Notes under the pieces: model-generated
Database searches by the model: none
Seen by the model: only the letters and a program-made list of their open reading frames with translations
Told to the model about the DNA's origin: nothing
Part shown: positions 50,638 through 60,862 of the stretch, piece after piece
Layout: each line of letters starts with the position of its first letter
How positions within the stretch are numbered: position 1 is the first letter of the stretch
From: Homarus americanus
Lineage: Eukaryota > Arthropoda > Malacostraca > Decapoda > Nephropidae
Direction of reading: 5' to 3'
Length of the DNA: 64,000 nucleotides
Assembly: GCF_018991925.1 (NCBI RefSeq)
Contig: NW_024724368.1
Span: 4,455,386-4,519,385 of the forward strand
Translations under genes and position numbers: made by a program

Positions 50638-50776
50638 CCGTGACGTCATAATTATTTTAAATGGCAACCCTCACCCATCATGACGTCATAATTATCCTAT
50701 GTGGCAACCCTTACCGAATCATGACGTCATAACAGTCATGGCAACCCGCAATGACAAAACTAAACCAATGACGTCA
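50638..50776. promoter_or_regulatory. Cluster of four TGACGTCA (CRE-type) palindromes
   Basis: Exact TGACGTCA at 50641, 50681, 50722 and 50769, each in an about 40-bp unit with TAATTAT and TGGCAACCC. This is the consensus cAMP response element bound by CREB/ATF bZIP proteins. The cluster lies 0.9-1.0 kb downstream of the slit exon, in the inferred first intron. It may be an enhancer or simply a minisatellite that happens to carry the motif. Confidence 0.45.
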
Positions 50777-51647
50777 CAATAGAAGTAAACGTCTATAACC
50801 ATGCTCTCTCTCTCTCTCTACTCCTGGCAACTGATCACCTCCACACACTCTTACCTCTACTCCGGCTTTCCCTATCGGTAAGACTCCTTCCCCTCCCTCA
50901 CCATGGTTCCCCTCGACTCATTGCTTTTTTTTTTTTTTGTGTGAATTTCCATCATTTCCTGTAAATCTACTGGAAAACAAGAGGTAGTTGTGAATAAAGT
51001 GATATACATACACAAACGTAGATACATATATGGTAGTACACATAGACGCGCACACACACATATCGCAGTACACACAAACACAGATATATCAGAGTACGTA
51101 CACACATACACAGTAATCAACCTCAGTAAGCAGCGTCCCAAACACAGCAACAGACGCCTCGGGATTCTTCAAGAACAATTCACTTGGTCTGGCATCTTAG
51201 CGTGTCGTGTTGTTCTCCCCGGCATAACTCCCGGACCATCAGTGTTTAGGGCATACAGTATATACAATATACTTGGTGCGTCGTAGAGCCCCGCCAGCGA
51301 GGGGAGAAGAGCAGGGGAATGAGAGGCAGAGATAGAGTAGTAGAATCTAAAGTAAGAATAATCATAAGAGGACATAATTATGAGATTATTGAGAGGAGAG
51401 AGTAAAGGGAATTTATGGTGTTACGAGGTCGTGTTATGTCAGCAGTGGTAATGGTGAACAGAACAAGGTGAAGTGAGAGCAAGGTCAGGCAGGACTTGGG
51501 TAAAGGAGCTTCAGTATGGGGTCAGCGAGCGGGAGATGAGGGAGGGTGTGTGGGGGCAGTAGGTGTGAGCAAGTGCGGGTGGGAGTGAATGAGGGGACGG
51601 CAACAGTGATCACGGTGGTCGTGTGAGTGAGTGGTGGTGATACTCAC
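50777..51647. other. Start of slit first intron; unique sequence
   Basis: No LRR-coding exon was seen. 50804-50820 is a CT run and 50929-50939 a T-run. Confidence 0.5.
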
Positions 51648-51826
51648 ATGCGCTGGGCGTCATGCGGCAGGTGGCGAGGCACGCGCGTAAGGCCGCGATG
51701 CCCGCAGCTCACGGTCAGCCCAGAGCACGTGCACTCAGGCGGGCACGTGTTGGCGTCGCCCATGCCCTGAGCGGAGGCCACGAGGGCAGCGAGAAGCCCC
51801 AGGATCCAGCAGGACGCCGGCGGCAT
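51648..51826 (-). CDS. slit: First coding exon of slit (signal peptide + LRRNT)
   Basis: Secreted axon-guidance ligand of Robo receptors. The exon reads from ATG 51826, with A at -3, for 59 codons plus two bases. It encodes a signal peptide with hydrophobic core WILGLLAALVA (about residues 7-17), then CPPECTCSGLTVSC and HRGLTRVPRHLP. The C-x3-C-x-C-x6-C pattern is a leucine-rich-repeat N-terminal cap, and the CSGLTVSC-GHRGLTRVPR string closely resembles the first cap of insect Slit as I remember it. The exon stops at a good donor, GTGAGT (51647-51642), phase 2, just where the LRRs should begin. Full Slit is about 1,500 residues, so only the N-terminus is here. An in-frame upstream GTG start is unlikely. 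Another LRRNT protein is the alternative. Confidence 0.72.
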
Positions 51827-52082
51827 CTTGCGTGGTGGGGCAGCAGCAGCGAGAGACGGGACCTGTGTGCCCAGCTTCACTATATCCTCAGAGAGCACTG
51901 TTACGTACACTGATCAAACACTACCTACAACTTCTCCAGATTACTGTAAGCAAACGGGGTTTGTTTATCGATTTAATAAGTATTTTATTTAAAAACTATA
52001 ATTATGCACAATCTTACTATATACGATACATTATTTGACAAACTTCTAACTAAAGCTACAATAGTAATAATAATAACAACAA
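51827..52082. other. Probable 5' UTR side of the slit exon
   Basis: Upstream sequence on the slit strand. No coding match was seen. The acceptor or transcription start cannot be fixed from sequence alone. Confidence 0.4.
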
Positions 52083-52096
52083 TAATAATAATAGTA

Positions 52097-52143
<47 letters not shown>

Positions 52144-52152
52144 TATTTTATC
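52083..52152. repeat. (AAT)n-(ATT)n palindromic microsatellite
   Basis: AAT units switch to ATT units near 52111, making a tract that is its own reverse complement and could extrude as a hairpin. Confidence 0.93.
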
Positions 52153-52843
52153 TATAAGATAACACAAATAAAGCGATAAACAAGCCCCGTCAAACTTCGA
52201 AAATGTTTGAAAAGTTTGGTGTGCATGTGTCACGGCACCGAGTCATCACTGTGGCAGAAATCCAGCAGCTAACATGTGGCACGAGGGCCTAGAGGAAGTT
52301 AGCAGCCTACGACAGCGGGAGGAACGTGGTGCCTCACTCAGACAAGCGACGGCAGACCAGAGAGTGCGTCCGGTCTCCCCAGGACCACGACTCTCACTGA
52401 GCACTACGCTACTACCGCACCTCGCCCTCCCGCGCTCCTCCGCCTACTGTTAACGCTTCTACGACCCATGCTAACCTGCTATAGTCTCAGGTGGTTACTG
52501 CCTTAATTACTGCCCACCATCCATCTTAACCCGCTATAGTCTCGGATGATCACCACCTTAACTACTGACCATAATCCACACTCAACCTATTTGACTCATA
52601 TGAATCAGGTTGTTACTATATAAGCCTGACCATTACCCATACTTTAACCTATTAGATGGTTAGCACATTAACTAGTTGACCTTTAGTCCTCGCGTGGTAA
52701 CCTGCCATACTACACGACTATGGGCACCCCCACACGCTTCAGCCTACCATCATACTTTCACTATCAACGTAGCTCCACATTTATGTTCTGTGATTTTTTT
52801 GTCAGTGAACCTTAAGTTTTAGCGAGTGTATAGTTTATAACAC
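52153..52843. other. Unique sequence; possible slit promoter region
   Basis: 52270-52450 is GC-richer than its surroundings and on the minus strand contains GCTCAGTGAGAG, which includes an initiator-like TCAGT. This is only weak promoter evidence. The rest (52440-52730) has loose repeats of CTATAGTCTCRGRTGRT-type phrases. Confidence 0.3.
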
Positions 52844-53089
52844 TTGTATCATCCCACGGTCAGATGCCACCTCTTCGCCCTGGGTCCTGTTGTCGACGAT
52901 ATATACAAGTCCTCTCAGAAAAAATGCAACTTGGTATCTTGCAAGACTGTCCATGAACAAAGTGTTAAGTCGCTGAAATTCTTTCGCTTCACAAACGATA
53001 ATTTACGCTTCCCTGATATCGCTCGTTACATTATCAGGAAAACAATTAAGGCAATGGAAAACAAATTTCTTTTAACTGTGCTGGATTAA
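52844..53089 (+). CDS. Unidentified 81-codon frame, possible THAP-like relic
   Basis: Open frame in non-repetitive sequence. Residues CNLVSCKTVHEQS followed by LKFFRF faintly recall the start of a THAP C2CH zinc finger (C-x4-C then a hydrophobic-F-x-F/R-F step). The later Cys-His pair and the AVPTIF-type box are not evident. It could be an exon fragment of a transposon-derived gene or a chance frame. I do not recognise it with confidence. Confidence 0.15.
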   Translation: MYHPTVRCHLFALGPVVDDIYKSSQKKCNLVSCKTVHEQSVKSLKFFRFTNDNLRFPDIARYIIRKTIKAMENKFLLTVLD

Positions 53090-53584
53090 GGTTAGCATTA
53101 ATGACTGTGTCCTCTGAAGACCAATATTACTGATAGGTGACCCATACCCAAGCTAATCTCACCTAGTACGCGATGGAAAGGTAAGATTAAGATACCTGAA
53201 CTGTGCAATAAGAGGTGAATGTAAGCCCCGTGTGTTCTGTATGATTGCGATATGTTTGGAAAAGACGTGAGTTAATGATGTTTTAATTTTCAGGTGGGCA
53301 CTTCAGAATGTGGAAGAACGATATTGCATAAAAATTAGATTTCCAATTTGCCTTGAATACCGTGTTATATTTATTGATTTCAAATAACTATGTCTTTATT
53401 TTGAAGGAGATGAAGCAATGGTTAGTTTAGGTTAAGTTGGGCTTAAACTAAACGGGTGACAAAATCTCCTAGAACCTGCTATGACATGTATGAAAATTAA
53501 ATGTTATAAACGGTATGAGTTTCTTGGCTGAAGTTAGGTAAGATAACCAACCCACTGGAAGTCACAGCCTCACGTTAAAGAAGC

Positions 53585-53710
53585 CCCAGGTTCAGAGAAT
53601 TGTCAGAGTTAATTTCTTTGGAGTACAAGTTGATAACTCTTGGAATAATCTGCCAGTGTTGTAATAGAGTTGACTACCATGTATCTTTATTAAATAAATT
53701 CAAATCATAT
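53585..53710 (+). pseudogene. Relic of a non-LTR retrotransposon RT C-terminus
   Basis: Translating the plus strand gives FFGVQVDNSWNNLPV, then stops and a frame change, then SLLNKFKSYK. The string W-N-N-L-P followed about 20 codons later by N-x-F-K-x-x is the usual end of jockey/RTE/CR1-type reverse transcriptase ORFs. It carries several stops and at least one frameshift, so it is dead. Confidence 0.5.
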
Positions 53711-53896
53711 AAAATCAAACAGGTTACTCCGGTATTTGTCCTCCGTGATACAGTTACCGGAGAAACATTTTGTGCATATCCGAGTTTGGACTTGAAGTGT
53801 ACAGCAGGGTCCTGGTGTACAGTATTTCGTTACGCCTACATGAAATGGTTCCCTCCGTGACATAACTCCCCATAGTGATAATACAATAATTTCGTT

Positions 53897-54218
53897 GGGG
53901 GTGCTGGTGGTAGAGTGGTACCACTCTTGCTTTCGCGAGCGAGATGTCATGGGTTCGATTCCCGGGCCGGTGGAAGTTGTTTGGACATACTTCCTAGCCC
54001 CCATTAGTCCCTGTTCACCTAGCAGTAAAGTAGGTACCTGATGTAAGTCGAAAGTTGCGAATTCGTATTCTGGGACAAGTTGTTGAAGCTTCCAATAACT
54101 TGACATAAAAACCATTGACTCTTCAGGCTTCTACGCTTCCCTGTTGGGCACTGTAAACGCTTCTGCGCTTCACCTTACACAAGGATGTAGGGGAGTGCCC
54201 CCCCCCCAAAAAAAAAAA
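53897..54218 (+). mobile_element. tRNA-derived SINE with intact target duplication
   Basis: A tRNA-like head has A box TGGTAGAGTGG at 53908-53918 and B box GGTTCGATTCC at 53952-53962. The body includes CACCTAGCAGTAAAGTAGGT, a phrase I associate with decapod SINEs. It ends in a C-run and a run of 13 or so A. The 9-bp direct repeat AATTTCGTT flanks it exactly (53888-53896 and 54219-54227), the signature of LINE-mediated insertion. The short poly-A and clear duplication suggest a fairly recent insertion. The parent tRNA is uncertain (Ala- or Glu-like). Confidence 0.88.
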
Positions 54219-54304
54219 AATTTCGTTATATAACATATTTCTTTTAGAAAATTTACTCCAATATTTATACTTTTGATAATAGGTAAAGTAGTGTAAGTAT
54301 AAAC

Positions 54305-54517
54305 TTGGTGGAACGTGCAGCAAAGCGTGTCCCAGAGGGAGCTATAACACGAGAAATAGTCTTGTCATCGGTACCAATTACTGTACTGTATCCAAGCACG
54401 AGCTCATTTAAGACCAGACTTGACCAACATTGCCGCATGTTCAGGTACAGTTCTGGTAAGTTATGTGGCAATACAACACAGCCACATGGATCGCCCTACA
54501 CCGTCTGCCAGGTATAA
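54305..54517 (+). pseudogene. Possible second retrotransposon 3'-end relic
   Basis: A 70-codon frame with PSTSSFKTRLDQHCR, which resembles the S-x-x-x-F-K-x-x-L-D-x-x tail of non-LTR reverse transcriptase ORFs. No W-N-N-L-P motif is present upstream. Weak evidence. Confidence 0.3.
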
Positions 54518-55203
54518 CCTTCACTGATACAAGAGCGTCTTGTATTTATTTAACATAAGCAACCGGTCGCTTCAGACTACAGGCATGGGCGACGTCTGCT
54601 GTAATACGCGCAAGCTCAAATTTTGCCAGGAAGTTATGTCGCCCGTTACCATGTGATATTCATTACAGTGCGACAAACCTAACCTAACCTAACCAAGGCA
54701 GAAGGAATATCGCAAGAAATCCTGTGCCTAATTCGTCGGCAAGAATAACGCCGGGCAACGAGATCGAGAGGGTGATGGAGGGGAGGGGTCTCGCTCAAGA
54801 GCCCGTACATGCCCAGTGTATATTACTTGCCGGTCTACAAAATATTTAGGTTAATTTAGCTTAGGTTTGGTCAGGTTAGGTTGGATTAGGTTAGGTTACG
54901 TTAGTCTAAGGATACCTTCGTAGACCGCACCAACTTGCCAACAGTGCGTAACATCAATTTCAATTTCAATTGTTTATTCCTTGATAGAGGAAGCTGGATC
55001 CTCGTGCTGTCACTAGGTACCCCTGTACAATGACACTAGAAGCATCTGGCAAGTGTGACAAGTATATACAGTATAAATATTATAAAGGGGCTTACTAAAG
55101 CCTAAGGAAGGAAGTATATTCCTTTAACACATAATCAATATTATTTACAAAATATCTGGCCAGTATGGGGAGGATCATCGTGTCCGTCAGGGGTCGTGGA
55201 GCG
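54518..55203. other. Unique sequence with TTAGG-like tracts
   Basis: AACCT units at 54677-54695 and TTAGG-like units at 54845-54905. No gene supported. Confidence 0.55.
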
Positions 55204-55527
55204 GTCCGACTAATTACCCAAATGTAGCCGCAATGAAGTCAAATGATGGTCGTACAAGCGTAATTCGGGCTGTGAATCACTTCTCGATTATTATTTGGTG
55301 TCATAAAGTAAAAAAAAATTGGTAAACTTAATTTAATCCGAGTTGTGTTAGGTTAGATTAGGTTAGGTACATGCACTCGATCTATTAACTCAGATTAAAT
55401 TAAGTTTACCAATTTTTTGTGACTTTCTGACACCAAATACTAGTCGAGAAGTGATTAGCAGTCCGATTTATTCATGTACGACCATCATTTGACTTCATTC
55501 CGGCTACATTTGGGTAATTAGTCGGAC
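55204..55527. mobile_element. 324-bp foldback element, 141-bp arms
   Basis: 55204-55344 and 55387-55527 are imperfect reverse complements. They begin GTCCGACTAATTACCCAAAT and keep, for example, GAAGTCAAATGATGGTCGTA and TTGGTAAACTTAATTTAATC. The 42-bp loop contains TTAGG repeats. The arms differ by point changes and small indels, so the element is older than the 31.4-kb palindrome. No coding sequence. Confidence 0.85.
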
Positions 55528-56209
55528 GGGAAGTTACGTGCTAGTATTACTTGCCTGTGATCCTACTTCGGCCTCAGAAGCTGTTGTCACTATATCTTCA
55601 CAAAGTTCACACTCACTGAAGTAAAACGGAATGTCAGCGCATTCGAAACACTTTCACATTAAAAATATAAACTATTAAGACTAAAATAACTAAATATGGT
55701 CACTCAAGGCCAGAGATTGTGACAAACCTCGTCTGTCATGTCACCAACCGAGGGTGACTAACTGATCACTTTGGCGGGAAAACTTGACGGTTCTCTTAGG
55801 ATCAAAAAATAAATAAATTAGGATAATAATGAAGTAAAATAAATACGTCAAGAAGTTTTCGATGTGAAATAAAATAATACTGATATAAATGAGTAGTCTA
55901 GTGTCAATTATTAAAAAAATTGTGTATTAAAAATCTGCTCAAAAGTTTGGCTTACAATTCATAAAGGCACGAACCTGCATTATAGCGTTCCAATGAATTG
56001 TGAAATATTTACAAATTCTTTTTTATCCCAATTTGTATAGATTATATTTCTAGTTAATTTTGGTGTATATATTTAATTGATTCTGACATTCATTTCTTAA
56101 AGACCTGGCTGTACTCTACCACGTCTCAGATTATGTTTAAATAACCTGATATGTCATGTATCAAGATCAATTGACAAGTCTGGATGCACAAGTCTTTGTA
56201 GATGAATTT
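55528..56209. other. Unique AT-rich sequence
   Basis: No supported gene or RNA. Confidence 0.5.
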
Positions 56210-56630
56210 GTCTGTCTGCCTGTCACTGTCTTTTTTTTTTTTAAGGGCATTATCCCACCCGGGCACGGCTCATTTTTAATGACCCACATCAAGGCCTGGG
56301 GGGCGAAAATATAATATAATAAAATAATAATAATAATAATAATAATAATTATTATTATTATTATGATGATGATGATGACAATGGTAATAATAATAATAGT
56401 AATAAAATTAATATAAATATATTTAATAAATAACAATTATAATAAAAGAAAATAATAATAATAATAATAATAATAAAAATAATAATAAAATTAATAACAA
56501 TATTTAAAAATAAATAATTATTCCCGGTAATAAAAGAAAATACAAATACAGTAATAATAAAAGTTTATAAAAATTATAAATAATAATAATAATAATAATA
56601 CCCCCTGTAATAATAAAGAGCCATGAATAA
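56210..56630. repeat. (AAT)n-rich retroelement tail region
   Basis: A poly-T run at 56230-56241 precedes CCACCCGGGCACGGCTCAT, then several AAT/ATT tracts to 56600. Read on the minus strand this looks like a microsatellite-ended retroelement tail contiguous with the dispersed repeat at 56717-56781, but the boundaries are not defined. Confidence 0.5.
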
Positions 56631-56781
56631 ATACAAAAACAAAAAATGAAAATATCAATAGTGAGAAATGATATATGTATGTTGTGTTGTTAATAGTAAG
56701 AGTAACAATAGAGATGCTGCAATTGTGTGTAAATGAGGCAGAAAGTCAGATCAGCAACCTGGGACTTGGTCACAATTTTTG
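56631..56781 (-). repeat. Dispersed repeat, copy 2
   Basis: Reverse complement of 8805-8960. 56717-56781 differs from copy 1 by only one or two bases; the rest is diverged but alignable. Confidence 0.8.
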
Positions 56782-57443
56782 TGTATCTAAAGTAGCAAGT
56801 TTCTGAAGAGAAATGTAATTTGTTTCAACCTAATTCAATAAATATAGATAATAATTTTATTGTAAAAAAAAAAAGAAGCGATTACCACTCCACAGCCCCT
56901 TGTTATAACTTACTTCAAACCTGCATTTTTCAAGGCAATGGTTACAAGAGAGGAGAGGTACTAAATTCCTTATCAGCATCAGTCGTCACACAGACTTCAC
57001 GGGCACAATACCTGGGTCACCTTGAACTGAGATTCGGCTATACCGGGTAAACAAAAAGTTAAGGAACACAGGAATAATTTTTACATTTAGCTTCTTTTAG
57101 AATTTTCCATTTTCCTTTATTTAAACTGAAAAGAAAATATACATACAACGCTTCAAAAGCCAAACTAGATATCAATACTTTGGAAGTCTTGAAAATACAC
57201 TGCAATGGTACAATACAGTAAATCTAATGGTCTGAGAAAATAAACAATTTGTATTTCTTGCATCAGTTTCCTACTTTAATAACTTGACAGCTTTTATTCT
57301 GAATTCCAAACTCAATGAATCAAGGTACTGTACTTCTATCCTCATGTGTGAAGGCTGGCCACCAGGCTCTTCCACTCCAGAATTCTCAGGCTGTCCTGAT
57401 CAATCCTTCTAAATTTTGAATCTCTAAGGAATCAGGTTTTCTT
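56782..57443. other. Region downstream of MED17
   Basis: Nothing recognised besides an A-run at 56862-56874. The 76-codon frame at 56820 has no domain. Confidence 0.5.
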
Positions 57444-57449
57444 TTTATT
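57444..57449 (-). terminator. Candidate poly-A signal of MED17
   Basis: AATAAA on the minus strand about 220 bases past the MED17 stop. It is the nearest canonical signal found downstream of the stop. Confidence 0.5.
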
Positions 57450-57670
57450 CAACCATCCCCGTCTCTGCCTTTCCCTGCCCCTCCTACAGTAAATTTTACT
57501 CATTAATATCTCTACCATTATCCATCCCATCAACCCTAATTGCACGGCCAAATCCACTATCTGTACCAATTTCAATGTACTGTAAGTAAACACAACAATG
57601 TACAGGAATATCACCCATAGGTTACATTCTCAATATGAGGAAGTAACTTATTCCTCTAGATCAGATAGTC

Positions 57671-58357
57671 TCAAGCAGTGAGGGCCGCCATAAGGAGCTC
57701 CATCTTGTTCAAGAAGTTTCGTCCCTCCATCCGATCGAGTCTTACTTCCTGCCAATTGGATCCAAGGTGTTCCCATCTCTGTTCCATCACCACCGTTGAC
57801 GGGTAGAAGTCTGGACGGGGTGATGAGGACACGTAAACGGACACGCGTTGATGAGGGCCTGAATGGACTCCAATAACCTTGTTTCCTGAGGGTGAGGCCA
57901 GCATGACGGTTGAAGCATTACCGAGTGGTTCTATGGCACCAGTTCCAATATTTTGCTCGGATGACAGGAGAGTCCAGCCAGTGTATTTAGCCAGAACTTG
58001 TAAGGCAGCCATATTGTGCTGAGAGATTTGGCAAAGTATCAGATTTCTGAGTTCTTGAGGTTCGAAGGACATGGTCATGATTTTACCGTCCCTACAAATA
58101 CACTTTAATGTTCTTTCGAAGATGTGAATCACTAACTTGGTTCGTAATACAGTGTCGTACCCCTGGGTGACTATGTTGATCTTTACACAGGATTGGGTCG
58201 GTGAATTGAAAGCATTCCAATGAGAGACAATTAATGGGTCTTTAAACTCAGCAGCCAATTGGTCAATCACATACATGGTCCTTAGTCTCAGAAAGTTGTG
58301 TTGCACTTGTCGTATTATTTGTTCCAACAATGTCTGATCCTTCATTAAGCTGATCAT
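57671..58357 (-). CDS. MED17: MED17 last coding exon (C-terminal domain)
   Basis: Encodes the C-terminal 228 residues of Mediator subunit 17, the scaffold of the Mediator head module that links activators to RNA polymerase II. The acceptor is a T-rich tract then ATCCACAG, joining in phase 0 at 58357. Recognisable segments include LLEQIIRQVQHNF, SQHNMAALQVLAKYTGW, IEPLGNASTVMLASPSGNKV and the end MEGRNFLNKMELLMAAL. The last is nearly the same as the C-terminus of vertebrate MED17 (MEGRNF..KMELLM.AL). The stop is TGA at 57671-57673. The Met at the first codon is internal, not a start. Confidence 0.95.
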   Translation of the reverse strand: MISLMKDQTLLEQIIRQVQHNFLRLRTMYVIDQLAAEFKDPLIVSHWNAFNSPTQSCVKINIVTQGYDTVLRTKLVIHIFERTLKCICRDGKIMTMSFEPQELRNLILCQISQHNMAALQVLAKYTGWTLLSSEQNIGTGAIEPLGNASTVMLASPSGNKVIGVHSGPHQRVSVYVSSSPRPDFYPSTVVMEQRWEHLGSNWQEVRLDRMEGRNFLNKMELLMAALTA

Positions 58358-58932
58358 CTGTGGATTACAAAAAAAAAGTGACTTAACACATTATAAAATA
58401 AAGAGGATGCAGTACTGTACTTAACTAGCAAAAATTAATCCAACAGCTTGGGAAAATTAATCAGATAATCCAAAAGATAAAATTATTAAAGATTGTAAAA
58501 ATTTATTTTATCTAAGACAGATATTTTGTATAAAATATTCCTAAGAAAACTTGAGTTTTTCATACAATTATTAAACAGATTCTAATTTGTTACATAAATG
58601 CTGTTTAAGTATCGTAGTCTGGATACAGTACAGTATATACTATGCAGATGAGCGTAAAAGTGCCAAGCGTCAAGTTGAATGTTTTCTAAAATACAGTACT
58701 GTACTAGTGTCAATATATTACAGGGAAATTAAAACAATATACTGTACTGTATTAGTTGTCAGGTAGGAGGGGAAGAAGTAGGCTACAGAAAGAGATGGTT
58801 TGAGTTGGTAACAGCTGAGGGTATAAAATAATTCAATAGTTTGTCAAGGGATTTACAAGAGATGTGCTCAGTGAAGGAACACCATGTATGAAAATGGTTA
58901 AAGTAAAGGGTGACCAAAAAATCTGACACATA
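58358..58932 (-). other. MED17 intron, part 3' of the Tc1 element
   Basis: AT-rich intron sequence with scattered TACTGTA phrases. Nothing else was seen. Confidence 0.7.
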
Positions 58933-60330
58933 CCGTCTGCGCGGAATGTTAGTTCGTGTGCTGAAAAAATATTGATATTTACGATTATGTGATATAAATA
59001 AAGTCAAGTAACACTTGCCACTTCAATTAATACTTTGTAGTGTTTCCTCTGCGCTTCAGACAGTCTTTTAGCCTTCGAGGAACACTGTCAGCAAGGTTTT
59101 GCAAGAGGTCAGGTGGCAAGTTAGCCCAGGTATCCTCGATGGCTGCCTCTAGCTTCGGGATTGATGATGTGTCAGCGTCGCGCAAACGACGCTTAATAAT
59201 GGACCACAAATTTTCTATTGGGTTAAGATCTTGGCTACTGCCAGGCCAGTCATTAAAGAAAGGTACCTCACAGTCTTTGAGCCACTGTATGATACTTTTA
59301 GCAGTGTGGCATGGGGCACCGTCCTGCATGAAAAGGCTTGCCTTAGCTTTATCAAATGATTCAGGTAAGAAATCACTGAGCAGTTCAAGATAGTTGTACT
59401 GATTCATCATCTGGTTCTTAGGGAGAATTACTCGTTCACCAACACCATAATACGTAAAGGAAGCCCAAACCATAAGCGAGGCAGGGTGCTAAACAGTCTT
59501 TACAGTGTATTGTGGGAGGTGCGCGTCTGAGTGGGGGGGTGGTACACCCTCCCTCTATTACTCCCAGTCACAGAAAACGTAGCCTCATCCGACCATAATA
59601 CACTCCTCCATGTCTCTAAATCCCACACTTCATATTTCTTGCAAAATTTCACTCTATTTTCCTTCTGTCTCTTTGTCATCAGAGGTTTACGGCGGGCATG
59701 AAAGCTCTTAAATCCCAGGTCATTGTGCAGGGCTTGTTGAACACAACTTAACGAGACGTGACTCAAAAGACGGGGGTTTCTCTCTTTCACTTCACGTGCT
59801 GTGAGCGAGGGATTGGCTCGAACTTGTCGAGAAATAACCTTAAGTGTCCGTGGAGACAATAATTTAGGCCTACCAGACTTAAGTAATGGAGCTGGTAACT
59901 CGTCCTCTCCAAGGTCACAGAAACGTTTGACAAGATTTTGAACAACTTGTAATGCCACACCAGTCTGAGCCGATATTTCTCTCAGTACATGGTTCGCTTT
60001 GTACAATGCAATCACTGCTGCAATATCGTCTCTTGTAGCAACCCTCCTGGAGATCTCTGATGGCCACTATGTCGGGTTAATGCACCTTAAACTAGACAAA
60101 ACATGGCCACATGGCGCGAGAACCCGCACAAAAAATCTTCCCCTCACAGCTGCCAGAGGCGCACTGACTACAAGCCGTGACGTGTTCTCAGTTGCCAAAT
60201 GTCAGCACTTGCCAACAAACCAAGCGTTTTGACATCTCGCATCCCAGGACAGGCTTCACAACATATGATCTTATTTTTGCGAGAACTTAGTTCGTCGGCC
60301 CTATCGCGACTTAACATTCCGCGCAGACTG
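58933..60330 (-). mobile_element. Tc1/mariner element in a MED17 intron
   Basis: A 1398-bp element flanked by TA on both sides (58931-58932, 60331-60332). The terminal inverted repeats are CCGTCTGCGCGGAATGTTA on the left and CAGTCTGCGCGGAATGTTA on the right (minus strand), one mismatch in 19. It carries a degraded transposase on the same strand as MED17. Size, TA duplication and CAGT-type end fit the Tc1/mariner superfamily. Confidence 0.92.
59027..60015 (-). pseudogene. Broken Tc1/mariner transposase (DD35E)
   Basis: Cut-and-paste transposase in two pieces. The N-terminal piece (59500-60015 and open further upstream to about 60060, without an ATG) has a helix-turn-helix (REISAQTGVALQVVQNLVKR), the GRPK linker and the first catalytic Asp in LWSDEATF (codon 59587-59589). 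The C-terminal piece (59027-59473) has MVWASF, the second Asp in MQDGAPCH and the Glu in DLNPIENLW. There are 35 residues between the second Asp and the Glu. Between the pieces are one frameshift and one TAG, and the start codon is lost, so it cannot make enzyme. Confidence 0.93.
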
Positions 60331-60576
60331 TACATTAATTCCCTTATAAAATGAACCAGATATTGTATCATGTGTTCAGATAATGTTGATGTTCTGATTC
60401 ATTTTGTTTCACTCAAAATAAGTTGAAGATATGTGACTACATGTGTTCTTAATGTGATACTGTACTACCAAAATGGAATGAAAGAATATGTACTGTAAAT
60501 CTGTAGTAGTATTATATAATAAAGAATAAAAGTGAGAAAAATATCTACTGTACTGTACAATACTGTAATAACAAAC

Positions 60577-60862
60577 CTGATTCTTATCCATTCCCTCAGG
60601 TCCGGCTGCCCTTCTGCGTTTACTCATGCCCATCGGGGCATAGACAGGATGAGGCAGTGGGTGCTGAAAACTATGGTGGTAGACCCGATGTAGCAACTGG
60701 TGGAGCGAATGTTCCAAGTCGTGCTCATGTTTGTATTTAGAGGGAGTGGGACCTCCTCCAACAGTACCAGTGCTAACTCCACTACCACTCCCAACCATAT
60801 TGCTGGTGGGCCCACAAGTACCTGGGGGCCCCTGACCAGTAGTGGGTTTACCGCGTACATTG
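60577..60862 (-). CDS. MED17: MED17 coding exon (penultimate)
   Basis: The acceptor TTCCATTTTCCAG precedes 60862 and joins in phase 2 (completing a codon begun by the previous exon). The donor GTTTGT follows 60577 in phase 0. The first half is a Gly/Pro/Thr-rich linker (GQGPPGTCGP, VSTGTVGGGPTP). The second half is conserved: EHDLEHSLHQLLHRVYH, then PLPHPVYAPMGMSKRRR and GPEGMDKNQ, matching vertebrate EHNLHQLIREFH and the PHP..AP.G.KR stretch. The low-complexity linker appears to be lineage-specific. Confidence 0.93.

Noticed and set aside
51827..51910. Upstream extension of the slit frame to 51910
   Set aside because: It begins with GTG rather than ATG. The ATG at 51826 has a better context and directly precedes a normal signal peptide.
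53897..53975. Functional tRNA gene
   Set aside because: Boxes A and B are present but the acceptor ends do not pair properly, and a SINE body, poly-A and target duplication follow.
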